Assembly (NCBI GenBank): GCA_021372355.1
Contig: JAJFUQ010000100.1
Coordinates: 1 to 40,619, forward strand
DNA from: Nocardiaceae bacterium
GTDB lineage: Bacteria > Actinomycetota > Actinomycetes > Mycobacteriales > Mycobacteriaceae
Length of the DNA stretch: 40,619 nt
Direction: 5' to 3'
The position numbers were made by a program, and so were the translations under genes. Positions 17,820-26,255 of this stretch are shown piece after piece. The notes beneath the pieces were generated by a model, which did no database searches, had not been told where the DNA came from, and saw only the letters and a program-made list of their open reading frames with translations. The first letter of the stretch is position 1; every line of letters starts with the position of its first letter.

Positions 17820-18230
17820 TCACCCCAGGAAGCGCTGACGTTCCTTCGGTGACGGGATGTGGCAGCGCGGCGCCCGCTGGAAGCGCTTCCGGTTCCGGGC
17901 GATGAAGTCATAAACGAAGTCGCGCACACGTTCCGGAACGAGCAAACCGATACCCAGCACCGACCACGGCAGACCCAGGAGAATCGCGGTCCGCAGGATG
18001 GCATCGGACTTCACGTACGCGTTTCCGCGGGCGAGCAGAACGACGGTGTCGGGGGTCTCCGGATCAAGACCGAGTTCGCGATACAGCGGCCGGCCGGCCT
18101 CGGAACCGATCGACAAGAAGCGGAACTGGCCCGGTCGGTCGAGGCGCAGGACGAGTCGAACGCTGCCCGTGCACATCGCGCAGTCCCCGTCGTACATCAG
18201 GACCGGATCGGGTCCGAGATCTTCCGGCAT
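17820..18230 (-). CDS. DCC-family thiol-disulfide oxidoreductase (DUF393)
   Basis: A 136-residue DCC-family protein. The signature DGDCAMC lies at the N-terminus (LMYDGDCAMCTGSVR), with the two cysteines set as in a thioredoxin-like site. FRFLSIGSEAG and SDAILRTAILLG are typical later blocks, and the C-terminus is basic. The family is thought to carry out disulfide chemistry, but few members are studied. GGAG lies 6 nt before the ATG. It is divergent from a VanZ-like gene and lies upstream of the receiver-fused reductase in the same direction, separated by 33 bp; the pair may be co-transcribed, though the reductase has its own -10. Confidence 0.85.
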   Translation of the reverse strand: MPEDLGPDPVLMYDGDCAMCTGSVRLVLRLDRPGQFRFLSIGSEAGRPLYRELGLDPETPDTVVLLARGNAYVKSDAILRTAILLGLPWSVLGIGLLVPERVRDFVYDFIARNRKRFQRAPRCHIPSPKERQRFLG

Positions 18231-18322
18231 TGCGCTCCTCCACGGGTGGCCGTTGCCGACATTCGTGTCGACATTCGGGCTGCTCACCACATTCTTCCAT
18301 CGAGGATGACACCATTTCTGGC

Positions 18323-18676
18323 GTGCCCATCGTCCGGACCCTCATGCGCTTCGTCTTCCCGGCCGTGGTTGCGCTGTCGATCATGGTGCTGTTCGTGCCG
18401 ATGCCACCGGGACCGGCGCATCGGCCGGACAAGTTGGTGCACCTCATCACGTTCGCCGGGCTGGCCGGGAACGGTGTTCTGGCACAGTTTCGGCGGGAGT
18501 GGCTCGTGGGGGCGCTTCTTGCGTACGCGGTCGGCAGTGAGATTCTGCAGGGGCTGCTGCCGCTCCAGCGCCACGCCGACTGGCGAGACGCCGTCGCGGA
18601 CGTCGTGGGCATTGTGATCGGACTGGTCGCGGGGAACTTGACGAACAAGGCTTTGCGCGCGGTTCTGCCCGCCTAG
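18323..18676 (+). CDS. VanZ-like membrane protein
   Basis: A protein of about 117 residues with roughly four membrane segments. The motifs DKLVHLITFAGLAG and the acidic end-loop HADWRDAVADVVGIVIGL (D-x-x-D-x-x-AD-x-x-G) match the VanZ-like family, whose founding member gives low-level teicoplanin resistance by an unknown route. GTG 18323 is chosen; ATG 18344 is the alternative. It ends in CTAG, shared with the stop of the convergent CDF gene. Confidence 0.8.
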   Translation: MPIVRTLMRFVFPAVVALSIMVLFVPMPPGPAHRPDKLVHLITFAGLAGNGVLAQFRREWLVGALLAYAVGSEILQGLLPLQRHADWRDAVADVVGIVIGLVAGNLTNKALRAVLPA

Positions 18677-19629
18677 CTGCGCACGAGACTCGGTTCGTCT
18701 GGCGCCGACAGCGTGAGGATCGCCTTGACCACGCGCGGGTTGCCCTCCTCGATCGCCCGCTCCAGATCGCGAAGCGTGACCGCGACATGCGACTCGACGA
18801 AGTCGCCGGCAAGGTCGACGCTCGCGATGAGAATGGTCTGCCGCGGGCCCACGAACTCCATCCGCAGATACGTGACCCGGTCGATCTGATCCATCTCGAG
18901 AAGCGTCGTGAGGGCGGCACCGTGCAGTTGCGACGAGGCCTCCTCGCCGAGCAGGAATCTGCGGTTTCGGTCGATCAACACGACGGCGATCACCCCGAGA
19001 AGCACACCCACCGCGATCGAACCCAGCGCGTCGGGGATCGGCGACCCGGTCAGTTGGTGCAGCAGAATTCCGGCGAAGGCGATCGCCAGACCGATGAGCG
19101 CGGCCGCGTCCTCGGCGAACACCGCGCGAGTGGTCGGGTCCGAAGTCCGCATCGCGTGTTCGAGAACCGTGCGGTCGGCCTTGCGTGCCTCGCCGTGCAG
19201 TTGCCGAATCGCTTGCGTGAAGGAAATGCTCTCGAGGACGAACGAAATGGCCAGCACGATGTAAGCCACGGCGAAGTCGGACGACGGTTCGGACGAAATC
19301 AGTTCCTGCACACCATGGGTGATCGACACGCCGGCGCCGAGGGCGAACAACCCGAAAGCGGCGAACATCGACCAGATGTAGGCCTCACGTCCATACCCCA
19401 CCGGATGGGCGTCGTCCGGTTCACGCAGACTGCGCCGGTTCGCGATGAGGAGCAGAACCTCGTTGCCCGCATCGGCCCACGAGTGGGCTGCTTCGGCGAG
19501 CATCGATGCCGACGCGGTGATGATCGCGGCCACCGTCTTTGCCACCGCGATGAGGAGGTTCGCCGCGAACGCGAGAATGACGGTCAGGAGGCTTTCGGAC
19601 GGGGTGTCATTCGACGAAGGCGCGGTCAC
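18673..19629 (-). CDS. Cation diffusion facilitator (CDF) metal transporter
   Basis: A 318-residue transporter with about six membrane segments. The transport site is His49 and Asp53 in AEAAHSWADAGNE on segment 2, with an acidic position in EDAAALIGLAIAF on segment 5. HPVGYGREAYIW is the conserved loop after segment 2. The C-terminal cytoplasmic domain is present. The site lacks the HxxxD pairing on segment 5 of zinc-type CDFs, so the metal may not be zinc. CDF proteins export divalent metals by proton exchange. A GTG at 19629 follows a G-rich stretch. Confidence 0.88.
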   Translation of the reverse strand: MTAPSSNDTPSESLLTVILAFAANLLIAVAKTVAAIITASASMLAEAAHSWADAGNEVLLLIANRRSLREPDDAHPVGYGREAYIWSMFAAFGLFALGAGVSITHGVQELISSEPSSDFAVAYIVLAISFVLESISFTQAIRQLHGEARKADRTVLEHAMRTSDPTTRAVFAEDAAALIGLAIAFAGILLHQLTGSPIPDALGSIAVGVLLGVIAVVLIDRNRRFLLGEEASSQLHGAALTTLLEMDQIDRVTYLRMEFVGPRQTILIASVDLAGDFVESHVAVTLRDLERAIEEGNPRVVKAILTLSAPDEPSLVRS

Positions 19630-19671
19630 AACCCCCAGTAAACCGACCTCGGCGCAACCGTGCGCGCCATC

Positions 19672-20190
19672 TCACCGCAACCGCACCATGGGAAACGGCC
19701 GAAGAGGGTGGGTCACGGCGTATTTCGTGAGCTCCCGGGCCAGGAAGCGGTGAAATCCCGCGTTCGGGAACTCCGCGGACACGGTGGCGATCTGATCCCG
19801 GCTCAGTCCGTTGCGGACCAGGCCGCGGCTGAAGTCGATGAGATCGGCTTTGCGGAAGGCTTCTAGTTCGGGGTCCGCGAACGGCAGTACCGCATGATGG
19901 CCTTCGACGAGCGCCGCCGCTCGGCTCGCATCCGCGATCCCGAACTGTGGAGCAAGCGCGCGGGCCAGTGCGGCTGACGGTGCGATGTAGTCGACGGTCC
20001 GGGCGGTCCATACGCCGAGATCGTGCACCGCCCACGCGAGCGCGACGTCGGTATCGAGTGGCTTGCCGGTCAACAGGACGTGGTAGTTCGCGGCCCGCAG
20101 GACATGGTTGCGGTAGGCGTCGTACTGGGCGCCGAGTTCTTTCGCATAGCGACCGAGCACGTCGTCGATGACCGCGTTATGTGAGAACAC
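19672..20190 (-). CDS. HD-domain-like phosphohydrolase protein
   Basis: A 172-residue helical protein. YRNHVLRAANYH, AWAVHDLGVW and LVEGHHAVLPFAD hold His and Asp residues in the order of an HD-type metal site (H...HD...HH). This suggests a phosphohydrolase, but the substrate is unknown and the match is by eye. The GTG at 20190 has only a close AGGG upstream, so the start is uncertain. It lies 42 bp downstream (minus strand, upstream side) of the CDF gene and is read in the same direction. Confidence 0.65.
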   Translation of the reverse strand: MFSHNAVIDDVLGRYAKELGAQYDAYRNHVLRAANYHVLLTGKPLDTDVALAWAVHDLGVWTARTVDYIAPSAALARALAPQFGIADASRAAALVEGHHAVLPFADPELEAFRKADLIDFSRGLVRNGLSRDQIATVSAEFPNAGFHRFLARELTKYAVTHPLRPFPMVRLR

Positions 20191-20273
20191 CCTGAGAGTT
20201 TCGCACCTGGAGTTTGCCGTGTCGTCGATCCGGGAAAACGACCCTGCAGTTGTCGGAGCTAGGCGAGGTCGAC

Positions 20274-20444
20274 ATGAGGCCGGTGAATATTCTCAGCAAC
20301 AACGAGCTGAGGGGCGAGTTCTACGCGTTCGGTGAACTCGCGCAGCAGTTGCTCATAGAAGGACTGTCGAGGGCGTCGCGCCATATGGCCGCCCGACAGC
20401 GCGCGTGCCTCGGGGAGATGGCCCGCCGCGCCGAGCTCAACTGA
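20274..20444 (+). CDS. Small protein (56 residues), unknown
   Basis: ATG 20274 has GAGG 5 nt upstream and reads 56 residues to a TGA. The protein is helical and basic at its C-terminus (RASRHMAARQRACLGEMARR). It fills the gap before the DUF1707 gene, on the same strand. No family is recognised. The ribosome site supports it; a random ORF cannot be excluded. Confidence 0.4.
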   Translation: MRPVNILSNNELRGEFYAFGELAQQLLIEGLSRASRHMAARQRACLGEMARRAELN

Positions 20445-20466
20445 TGCCGGCAGTGCCGGCCTGCAA

Positions 20467-20472
20467 TAGCCT
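20467..20472 (+). promoter_or_regulatory. -10 box of a leaderless DUF1707 gene
   Basis: TAGCCT lies 6 nt before the GTG at 20479, with no ribosome site, matching the leaderless pattern. Confidence 0.45.
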
Positions 20473-20478
20473 GGCAAC

Positions 20479-20901
20479 GTGACCGACGATCATTTGCGTG
20501 CGGCAGACGCTGACCGCGAGCGCATTGCCGAACGCCTTCGATTGGCCGTTGACGAGGGGCGACTGAGCATTCTCGAATACGACGAGAGGCTGCGCCAGCT
20601 CTATTCGGCGAAGACCTACGGTGAGCTCGCGCCGATCCTGGCAGACCTCCCGGCGCGCGCTGATAATTCGAAAACTGTTGCAAAACAACCATTTCACGTG
20701 CCGAAGTGGGTCGTCATCATGTGGCTGCCCTGGGCTGCGGTCAACGTAATGTGCCTGTTCATCTGGCTCGCGACCGGAGCGGGCTATTTCTGGCCGTTCT
20801 GGGTTGCCGTTCCGTGGGGATGTGCACTGCTCATTCCGACTGCCGTCGGGGTCATGAACCACCGCACGGATGATGACGAGCCGCGAGCTATCGAGCAGTA
20901 A
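20479..20901 (+). CDS. DUF1707 protein with two membrane segments
   Basis: A 140-residue protein. The N-terminal DUF1707 (SHOCT-like) domain is DADRERIAERLRLAVDEGRL, then EYDERLRQLYSAKTYGELAPILADLP, the typical signature. Two C-terminal membrane helices follow (about 77-98 and 104-124) separated by WLATGAGYFW. Such proteins are common in actinomycetes and their function is unknown. GTG 20479 is probably leaderless. The last 14 bp overlap the convergent permease gene. Confidence 0.85.
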   Translation: MTDDHLRAADADRERIAERLRLAVDEGRLSILEYDERLRQLYSAKTYGELAPILADLPARADNSKTVAKQPFHVPKWVVIMWLPWAAVNVMCLFIWLATGAGYFWPFWVAVPWGCALLIPTAVGVMNHRTDDDEPRAIEQ

Positions 20902-22411
20902 TCACGGGGACGTGGACGAGTCGGCGCGGTCCGGTGAACCAGTGGCGCGCCGAAATCGCCCACCACAGGCCGATCGCGCCGACGGTGACGGCAAGGGTGA
21001 TGGGCGCGTAGTTGACGAGGTCCCACGTGAAGTCCTCGTTCCAGGGGTATCCGCGGTCGTCGGTCGGCAGCACGAACAGGACGCTGATGAGCGCGATCCA
21101 CGCCAAGGCGACCGTGTCGACGACGCGGTAGTGGCGTCCGAGCGTCCATGGGCCACTGGCGAATCCGGACCCGCGGCGCAGGCGCAGGGCGATCGGAATG
21201 CCGTAGGCGAGGTACAAACCGATGACCGCGACCGATGTCGCCGCGTAGTACGCCGTGGGCGCGTTCGCGGCCGGGACGAGCATCGACGGCACGAGAAGCA
21301 GGAACGCGAACCCACAGATGAACCACACTGCCGCGACCGGAACACGGCGGGTGCTCAACGTCGACCACAGTTTCGACGCGGGGACGGCTCCGTCGCGGGC
21401 GAAGGCGTAGAGCATCCGCGACGCCGCGGTGACGGACGCGAACCCGCAGAAGAGTTGGGCGACGGCGGCGATGATGAGCAGAATCGCTGCGAGCCGTGCA
21501 TCGAGCGAGTTCTCCAGGATGTAGATGACCGGATAGCCGCTGTTCTGTGCCGGATCCAGGGCCGCGGTGAGGTCTGGGATGGCGAACGTCACCGCCAGGA
21601 TCAGGACGTATCCAGCGATGGCGGACACGATGATCGTGTGGACGACGCCCCATGCCGCTGCGCGTGCGGCGCCCCTGGTCTCCTCGGAGAGGTGGGCTGA
21701 TGCGTCGTATCCGGTGAACGTGTACTGGGCATGCAGGAGTCCGAGAAGGAAGCTGAATGCCACGCCACCGAAGCCGACGCCGCTGTTGTCGACGGTCTGG
21801 GTGAAGACGAACGACAGCGATTGATGCTTCGCGGCGAAGAATGTCAGGACCACCACAAAGATCAGCACACCGAGGACGTGCCACCACGCCGAGACATTGT
21901 TGATCGTCGCCGCGAGATGTGGGCGAAGAATGTTCAGCAGGGCGTGGGCAACCAGGATGGCCGCGAACACGACGAAGATGACGTCCCGGGACGTCCCGAA
22001 GCCGAGGCCGATGGCGTCGAGCACCGCGGTCACGAAGATCGCGGCTCCGTAGTCGATCGCGGCGGTGACGGCGATCTGCCCGATGAGGTTGAACCACCCG
22101 GTGAACCAGCCCCACACGGGACCGCCCAGTTCGCTTGCCCACCAATACAACCCACCGGCGGTGGGATAAGCGGACGCGAGTTCGGCCATCGCGAGCCCGA
22201 CGAACAGCACCATGATCGAGACGAGCGGCCAGCCCCACGACATGGTGATCGGACCACCGTTGGCGAGACCGATCCCGTAGCTTGCCAGGCCTCCCGTGAG
22301 AATCGAGACAACCGAGAAGCTGATGGCGAAATTGGAGAACGCCGACCACGATCGGTTCAGATCTTGGCGGTAACCGAGCTGCGCCAAGCGGTCCTCATCC
22401 GAGACGTCCAT
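20888..22411 (-). CDS. APC-family amino acid permease
   Basis: A 507-residue permease with about twelve membrane segments. The N-terminal half has FAISFSVVSILTGGLASYGIGL, shown here as SFSVVSILTGGLASYG (unwound first helix), then AELASAYPTAGGLYWW and YTFTGYDASAHLSEETRGAARAA (shortened to GYDASAHLSEET), typical of the GABA/choline-type branch of the APC family. The substrate is probably an amino acid, amine or polyamine; it cannot be set from the sequence. GGGGA lies before the ATG. It is divergent from a cupin gene across 93 bp. Confidence 0.92.
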   Translation of the reverse strand: MDVSDEDRLAQLGYRQDLNRSWSAFSNFAISFSVVSILTGGLASYGIGLANGGPITMSWGWPLVSIMVLFVGLAMAELASAYPTAGGLYWWASELGGPVWGWFTGWFNLIGQIAVTAAIDYGAAIFVTAVLDAIGLGFGTSRDVIFVVFAAILVAHALLNILRPHLAATINNVSAWWHVLGVLIFVVVLTFFAAKHQSLSFVFTQTVDNSGVGFGGVAFSFLLGLLHAQYTFTGYDASAHLSEETRGAARAAAWGVVHTIIVSAIAGYVLILAVTFAIPDLTAALDPAQNSGYPVIYILENSLDARLAAILLIIAAVAQLFCGFASVTAASRMLYAFARDGAVPASKLWSTLSTRRVPVAAVWFICGFAFLLLVPSMLVPAANAPTAYYAATSVAVIGLYLAYGIPIALRLRRGSGFASGPWTLGRHYRVVDTVALAWIALISVLFVLPTDDRGYPWNEDFTWDLVNYAPITLAVTVGAIGLWWAISARHWFTGPRRLVHVPVITAR

Positions 22412-22504
22412 TCCATCCCCTTTTCCGACCGCTCGGTATGTTTCTCCTAACTATCCACTGCGCCTCGATGGTTGCCTAGCGTTCCATCGACAAGGAGGGA
22501 ACTC

Positions 22505-22891
22505 GTGACATTCGAATCCATGGAGTTGCCGGACAAGCCGCACGTCACCGCGCCCGACGGGTCGGATGTGCGAATTCTGCTCAGCCTGTCCGGTGGCGGC
22601 ATGGCGCATTTCGAACTCGCGCCGAGTCGCACGTCGCGTGCTGTCACCCACCGAACCGTCGAGGAGATCTGGTACTTCACGTCCGGCGCGGGGGAGATGT
22701 GGCGGTCAACCGGGGAGCTGACTGAAGTCCTCGAGGTTCGCACCGGCGTATGCCTCACGATTCCGCTGGGCACGCACTTTCAATTCCGTTCCTTCGGGCC
22801 CGAACCGCTGTCGGCGGTCGCCATCACCATGCCGCCGTGGCCCGGCGAGGACGAGGCAGTATTCGTCGAAGGTCCATGGGAACCGGCATGA
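22505..22891 (+). CDS. Cupin-domain protein
   Basis: A 128-residue single cupin. The beta-barrel motifs appear as TVEEIWYFTSGAGEMWRS (E-E-x-W-Y) and GVCLTIPLGTHFQFRSFG (P-x-G-x-H). Metal-binding His and Glu positions are partly present. Role unknown. A strong GGAGGG precedes the GTG at 22505. It is divergent from the permease and is followed 38 bp later by an SDR gene that appears to have its own promoter. Confidence 0.82.
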   Translation: MTFESMELPDKPHVTAPDGSDVRILLSLSGGGMAHFELAPSRTSRAVTHRTVEEIWYFTSGAGEMWRSTGELTEVLEVRTGVCLTIPLGTHFQFRSFGPEPLSAVAITMPPWPGEDEAVFVEGPWEPA

Positions 22892-22917
22892 CTCTGGACC
22901 GTGAACTGACCGTCCGT

Positions 22918-22923
22918 TAAATT
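22918..22923 (+). promoter_or_regulatory. -10 box of a leaderless SDR gene
   Basis: TAAATT ends 6 nt before ATG 22930, with no ribosome site, so a leaderless transcript is likely. Confidence 0.45.
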
Positions 22924-22929
22924 CGGCCT

Positions 22930-23862
22930 ATGGGTGGCCACAAACCGCTTGCGGGTCGAACCGTCATCATCACGGGCGCGTCGTCCGGAATCGGTCGCGC
23001 GAGTGCGATCGCCGTCGCTGACGCCGGTGCGGAGGTCTTGCTCCTCGCACGTCGGGTCGACGAGCTGAACAAGGTCGTCGACGACATTCGGTCGGCGGGC
23101 GGGAAGGCGTCAAGTTACCCATGCGACGTCACCGAGTCCGAATCGGTGGATGGCGCGCTGGCTGCGATCTTCGCCGAGCACGACCACGTCGACATGCTCG
23201 TGAACAACGCCGGCCGCTCGATTCGACGGTCGCTCTACCGGTCCGTCGACCGCCTGCACGACTTCGAACGCACAATGGCCGTGAACTACTTCGGTGCCGT
23301 GCGGATGGTCCTGGGATTGCTGCCGCACATGCGCGAGCGCAAGTTCGGGCACATCGTCAACGTGAGCAGCGAGGGTGTACAGGTCAGTTCGCCCCGGTTC
23401 GCGGCGTATCTCGCGAGCAAAGCCGCGCTCGACAAGTTCACCGATGTCGCCGCCACCGAAACGCTTTCCGACGGCATCACGTTCACGACGATTCACATGC
23501 CTCTCGTCGAGACCCCGATGATCACGCCGAGCGCGGGCGCGTATGCCGCCGTCAAGGGCAAGTCGCCGGAGTGGGCCGCGGCGACGATCGTCCGTGCACT
23601 CGTCGAACGCCCCAAGCGCATCGACGTCCCGATGGGCACGATCTTCGAATACGCCGCGTTGTTCGCACCGAGTCTCAAGGACCGGGCATTGCATCGGTAC
23701 CACCGGGCCTACCCGGACAGCGCCGCATCCAAGGGGCTCGTGCCGGTAGCCCCGCCGGAGGCGGACAACTCGGCAGGGGGTCCGGAGCCTACGGGGATAC
23801 AACGAAGCGCCGGACGGTTGCTTCGGCGTGCGGCGCGGATGGTTCCGGGAACCCACTGGTGA
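22930..23862 (+). CDS. SDR oxidoreductase (fatty acyl-CoA-reductase-like)
   Basis: A 310-residue classical short-chain dehydrogenase. The cofactor site is TGASSGIGRAS, NNAGRS is conserved, and the catalytic motif is Y-x-x-x-K in FAAYLASKAAL with the Ser in NVSSEG. The long C-terminal part (FEYAALFAPSLKDRALHRYHRAYPDSAA) resembles mycobacterial proteins grouped with fatty acyl-CoA reductase SDR domains (Rv1543-type); that role is inferred. It lies 28 bp before a marR gene. Confidence 0.85.
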   Translation: MGGHKPLAGRTVIITGASSGIGRASAIAVADAGAEVLLLARRVDELNKVVDDIRSAGGKASSYPCDVTESESVDGALAAIFAEHDHVDMLVNNAGRSIRRSLYRSVDRLHDFERTMAVNYFGAVRMVLGLLPHMRERKFGHIVNVSSEGVQVSSPRFAAYLASKAALDKFTDVAATETLSDGITFTTIHMPLVETPMITPSAGAYAAVKGKSPEWAAATIVRALVERPKRIDVPMGTIFEYAALFAPSLKDRALHRYHRAYPDSAASKGLVPVAPPEADNSAGGPEPTGIQRSAGRLLRRAARMVPGTHW

Positions 23863-23876
23863 ATCGCCGTCCAACC

Positions 23877-23882
23877 TAGGAT
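23877..23882 (+). promoter_or_regulatory. -10 box of a leaderless marR gene
   Basis: TAGGAT lies 8 nt before ATG 23891, matching the leaderless pattern. Confidence 0.35.
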
Positions 23883-23890
23883 TGGCGATC

Positions 23891-24349
23891 ATGACCGAGA
23901 CGCGCTGGCTGGACGACGAGGAGATGCTCGCCTGGCTGGCGTTGGCGTCGCTGTTCATCAAGCTGCCTGCCGCGCTCGACCGGCAGTTGCAGCGAGATGC
24001 CGGGCTCTCGCACTTCGAGTACCAGGTTCTCGCCGGCTTGTCCCAGGCGCCAGACTGGACGCTCCGCATGAGTGATCTCGCGAAGTTCACCGAGGGACAG
24101 TTGCCGCGGTTGTCGCAGGTCGCGGCACGCCTCGAGAAGCGTGGCTGGCTCACGCGGATGACCGACCCGACCGATGGCCGGTTCACCTTGGGCACGCTGA
24201 CCGATGCCGGCATGGCGAAACTCGTCGAGACCGCGCCGAGCCATGTGTCGACGGTGCGTCGCCTGGTGTTCGACAGTTTGACTCCCGAACAGGTCGGCCA
24301 GCTGCGCAACATTGCGCGCCACATCGTGGACGCGGTCGAACGCGACTGA
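23891..24349 (+). CDS. MarR-family transcriptional regulator
   Basis: A 152-residue MarR regulator with a central winged helix: FEYQVLAGLSQAPDWTLRMSDLAKFT, GQLPRLSQVAARLEKRGWL (the recognition helix) and DGRFTLGTLTDAGM (the wing). Flanking helices form the dimer. It follows the SDR gene on the same strand and is convergent with the thioesterase gene, so either could be a target. No operator was identified. Confidence 0.92.
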   Translation: MTETRWLDDEEMLAWLALASLFIKLPAALDRQLQRDAGLSHFEYQVLAGLSQAPDWTLRMSDLAKFTEGQLPRLSQVAARLEKRGWLTRMTDPTDGRFTLGTLTDAGMAKLVETAPSHVSTVRRLVFDSLTPEQVGQLRNIARHIVDAVERD

Positions 24350-24350
24350 G

Positions 24351-24962
24351 CTATTCCTTCGGCAGTTCGATCATCAGCGCCTCGGCGTCGGCGAGGACCG
24401 TGCCGTCTGGACTGGTCAGAGTGGACACCACGAATCTTTTTCGGCCTTCACTGCGGTCGATGCGCGTCTCGACCGTCAGTTCGACGTCCAGCGGCGTCAG
24501 ATTTCGGTAGTTGACGTGCAGGTATGCGGTACGGGCGACCGGTTTTCGCGCGGCGAAGATCGCCATTCCGCACATCTCGTCGAAGAGGAGAGCGATCGCA
24601 CCACCGTGCGCCGCCCCGTTCCCACCGAGGTGGTAGCGGCGGAAGGTTCCCTTCGCGCGCACGCCGTCGGCACTCCACGTGTCCACCCGCCACGCAGGAA
24701 GCATGAGGTGGCCGCGTCCCGGCGCGACGGCCCGTCCGGCAAAGCTCGTGCCCTCCGGAGCTGCGTGTGATTCGAGCATGTCGATGAGCGCCTGCGCCTG
24801 AAGCGTCGCCTCAGCAAGAATCTCGTCGGGAGCGTTGACGGCGACTGCGAGGTCCTGCACGGTTCGGAGTGTCTCGAGGAACTCCGTGAACTGCGGTGTT
24901 GGACGCGTCAGCTTGAGGTTCTTGAACCCGGCGGCCGTTTCCCGGGGGAGTTCGGTCGTCAT
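24351..24962 (-). CDS. PaaI-type hotdog thioesterase
   Basis: A 203-residue hotdog-fold protein. The catalytic-type segment is GGNGAAHGGAIALLFDEMCG (H-G-G then D/E), followed by ARTAYLHVNYRNLTPLD. This fits a PaaI-like acyl-CoA thioesterase. The N-terminal 70 residues are an extra helical region. The stop lies one base from the marR stop. The VOC gene upstream ends at the ATG with a 4-nt ATGA overlap, so the pair is coupled. Confidence 0.85.
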   Translation of the reverse strand: MTTELPRETAAGFKNLKLTRPTPQFTEFLETLRTVQDLAVAVNAPDEILAEATLQAQALIDMLESHAAPEGTSFAGRAVAPGRGHLMLPAWRVDTWSADGVRAKGTFRRYHLGGNGAAHGGAIALLFDEMCGMAIFAARKPVARTAYLHVNYRNLTPLDVELTVETRIDRSEGRKRFVVSTLTSPDGTVLADAEALMIELPKE

Positions 24963-25351
24963 GCGTTGCCACCAGGCTTTCGTACGTCACGCCGAAGCGG
25001 ATGGTCGGCGGGTACCTCGACGAAGACGATGGCCACGCCGTCGGGGTCCGTCACCCACATCTCGATGAGTCCCCAGGGCTGCAGTTTCGGCTCCGCAGTG
25101 ACGGTTGCCCCGCGAGCGGAAAGCTCGGCGAAGGTGTCGGCGACGCTCCGAACCTGAAGCCACAACGCCCCGCCGAATGCCGAAGCCGGTCCGGCGTGGC
25201 CCGCCACCTCGATAAGCGACTGCCCGGCGAAAAAGACCGTCCCGCCGGGGTACTCACGCGCGATCGCGAGCTGCAGGACGTCCCGATAGAACGCCAGGGT
25301 CGCGTCATAGTCGGCCGGGCGCAGGATCACCCGACTACTCAGAATGTCCAT
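24959..25351 (-). CDS. VOC-family (glyoxalase-like) protein
   Basis: A 130-residue single-module glyoxalase/bleomycin-resistance fold. The order is VILRPADYDATLAFYRDVLQ, then the central strand LWLQVRSVADTFAELSARGA and GLIEMWVTDPDGVAIVFVEVP. The DPDG turn and a glutamate near the end fit a metal site. Role not determined. Translation is probably coupled to the thioesterase gene downstream (ATGA). Confidence 0.85.
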   Translation of the reverse strand: MDILSSRVILRPADYDATLAFYRDVLQLAIAREYPGGTVFFAGQSLIEVAGHAGPASAFGGALWLQVRSVADTFAELSARGATVTAEPKLQPWGLIEMWVTDPDGVAIVFVEVPADHPLRRDVRKPGGNA

Positions 25352-25388
25352 GATTCAGCTCTACCAGGTGAGCCGAACTCGCGGAACG

Positions 25389-26255
25389 TCAGGCCAACGT
25401 GTCGGTGGACACCGGGTCGGGCACGACCGGAGCGGGCGGTGCCGCGGAGTCGGCCGGGGCGGTGTCGGATTCTGCAGGCGGTGTGTCCGTTTCGGGCGCC
25501 GGGGTTTCGGCGGGCGTGGGCTCGTTGCGCTTGACCTCGACGCCGCGCTCGGTGAGCCACGCCAGGGGATCGGTGTTGGTGCCGTCCGGAAGTTTGACCT
25601 CGAAGTGCAGGTGCGGGCCAGTCGAGTCGCCGCGGTTGCCGATCGTGGCGATCTGCTGGCCGGTGGTGACGGCGTCGCCGACCTTCACCAGGTTCTCGTT
25701 GTTGTGGCCGTAGGTCGTGATCGTCCCGTCGGCGTGCTTGATCCGAACCCACAGGCCGAATCCCTGAGCGGGGCCGGCGTCGATGATCTTGCCGGCGGAC
25801 GCGGCGTAGATCGGGTCGCCGATCGGTCCGGCGAGGTCGATGCCCTGATGATTGCGACCGTCGCCGAACGTCGAGGTGAGGATGCCGGTCGCCGGGAGCG
25901 CGAACGTGGGCGCAGCCTGAACCGTCTGGACTGGAGCCGTGATTGTCGGTGCGGCCTGAACGGTTTGGACGGGCGGGGCGACGATCGGCGCGGCTTGGAC
26001 AGTCTGGACCGGCGCTGCGATCGGTTCCGGGGGAGTGCTCGCGGTGGTTGCGTCACTCGATCCCGCCGATCCCGACGAACCAGCCGACCCGGTTGCAAGG
26101 CTGTCGAGGATGGGAAGCAGTGCCGCCTCGACCTCCGGCGTCAACACGGGTTCCGCGTGTGCAGTCGAACCGAATCCGATGAGGGCGGTCGCCGCCCCAG
26201 TGACCAGTCCGGAGAACCGTAGGGTCGAACGCAAGGTCGTCTTCTGTGCGCGCAC
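25389..26255 (-). CDS. Secreted M23-family peptidase with Pro/Gln repeats
   Basis: A 288-residue exported protein. A signal peptide ends near TAHA-EP (34/35). Three copies of PVQTVQAAP (82-90, 95-103, 108-116) separate it from the M23 domain (about 120-235), with zinc ligands His136 and Asp140 in HQGID and His217 in HLHF. The fold is that of peptidoglycan DD- or LD-endopeptidases. A Pro/Thr/Glu-rich tail (245-288) follows. The GTG start at 26255 has GGAGG about 12 nt upstream. It is divergent from the tandem-TetR gene across 276 bp. Confidence 0.9.
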   Translation of the reverse strand: MRAQKTTLRSTLRFSGLVTGAATALIGFGSTAHAEPVLTPEVEAALLPILDSLATGSAGSSGSAGSSDATTASTPPEPIAAPVQTVQAAPIVAPPVQTVQAAPTITAPVQTVQAAPTFALPATGILTSTFGDGRNHQGIDLAGPIGDPIYAASAGKIIDAGPAQGFGLWVRIKHADGTITTYGHNNENLVKVGDAVTTGQQIATIGNRGDSTGPHLHFEVKLPDGTNTDPLAWLTERGVEVKRNEPTPAETPAPETDTPPAESDTAPADSAAPPAPVVPDPVSTDTLA

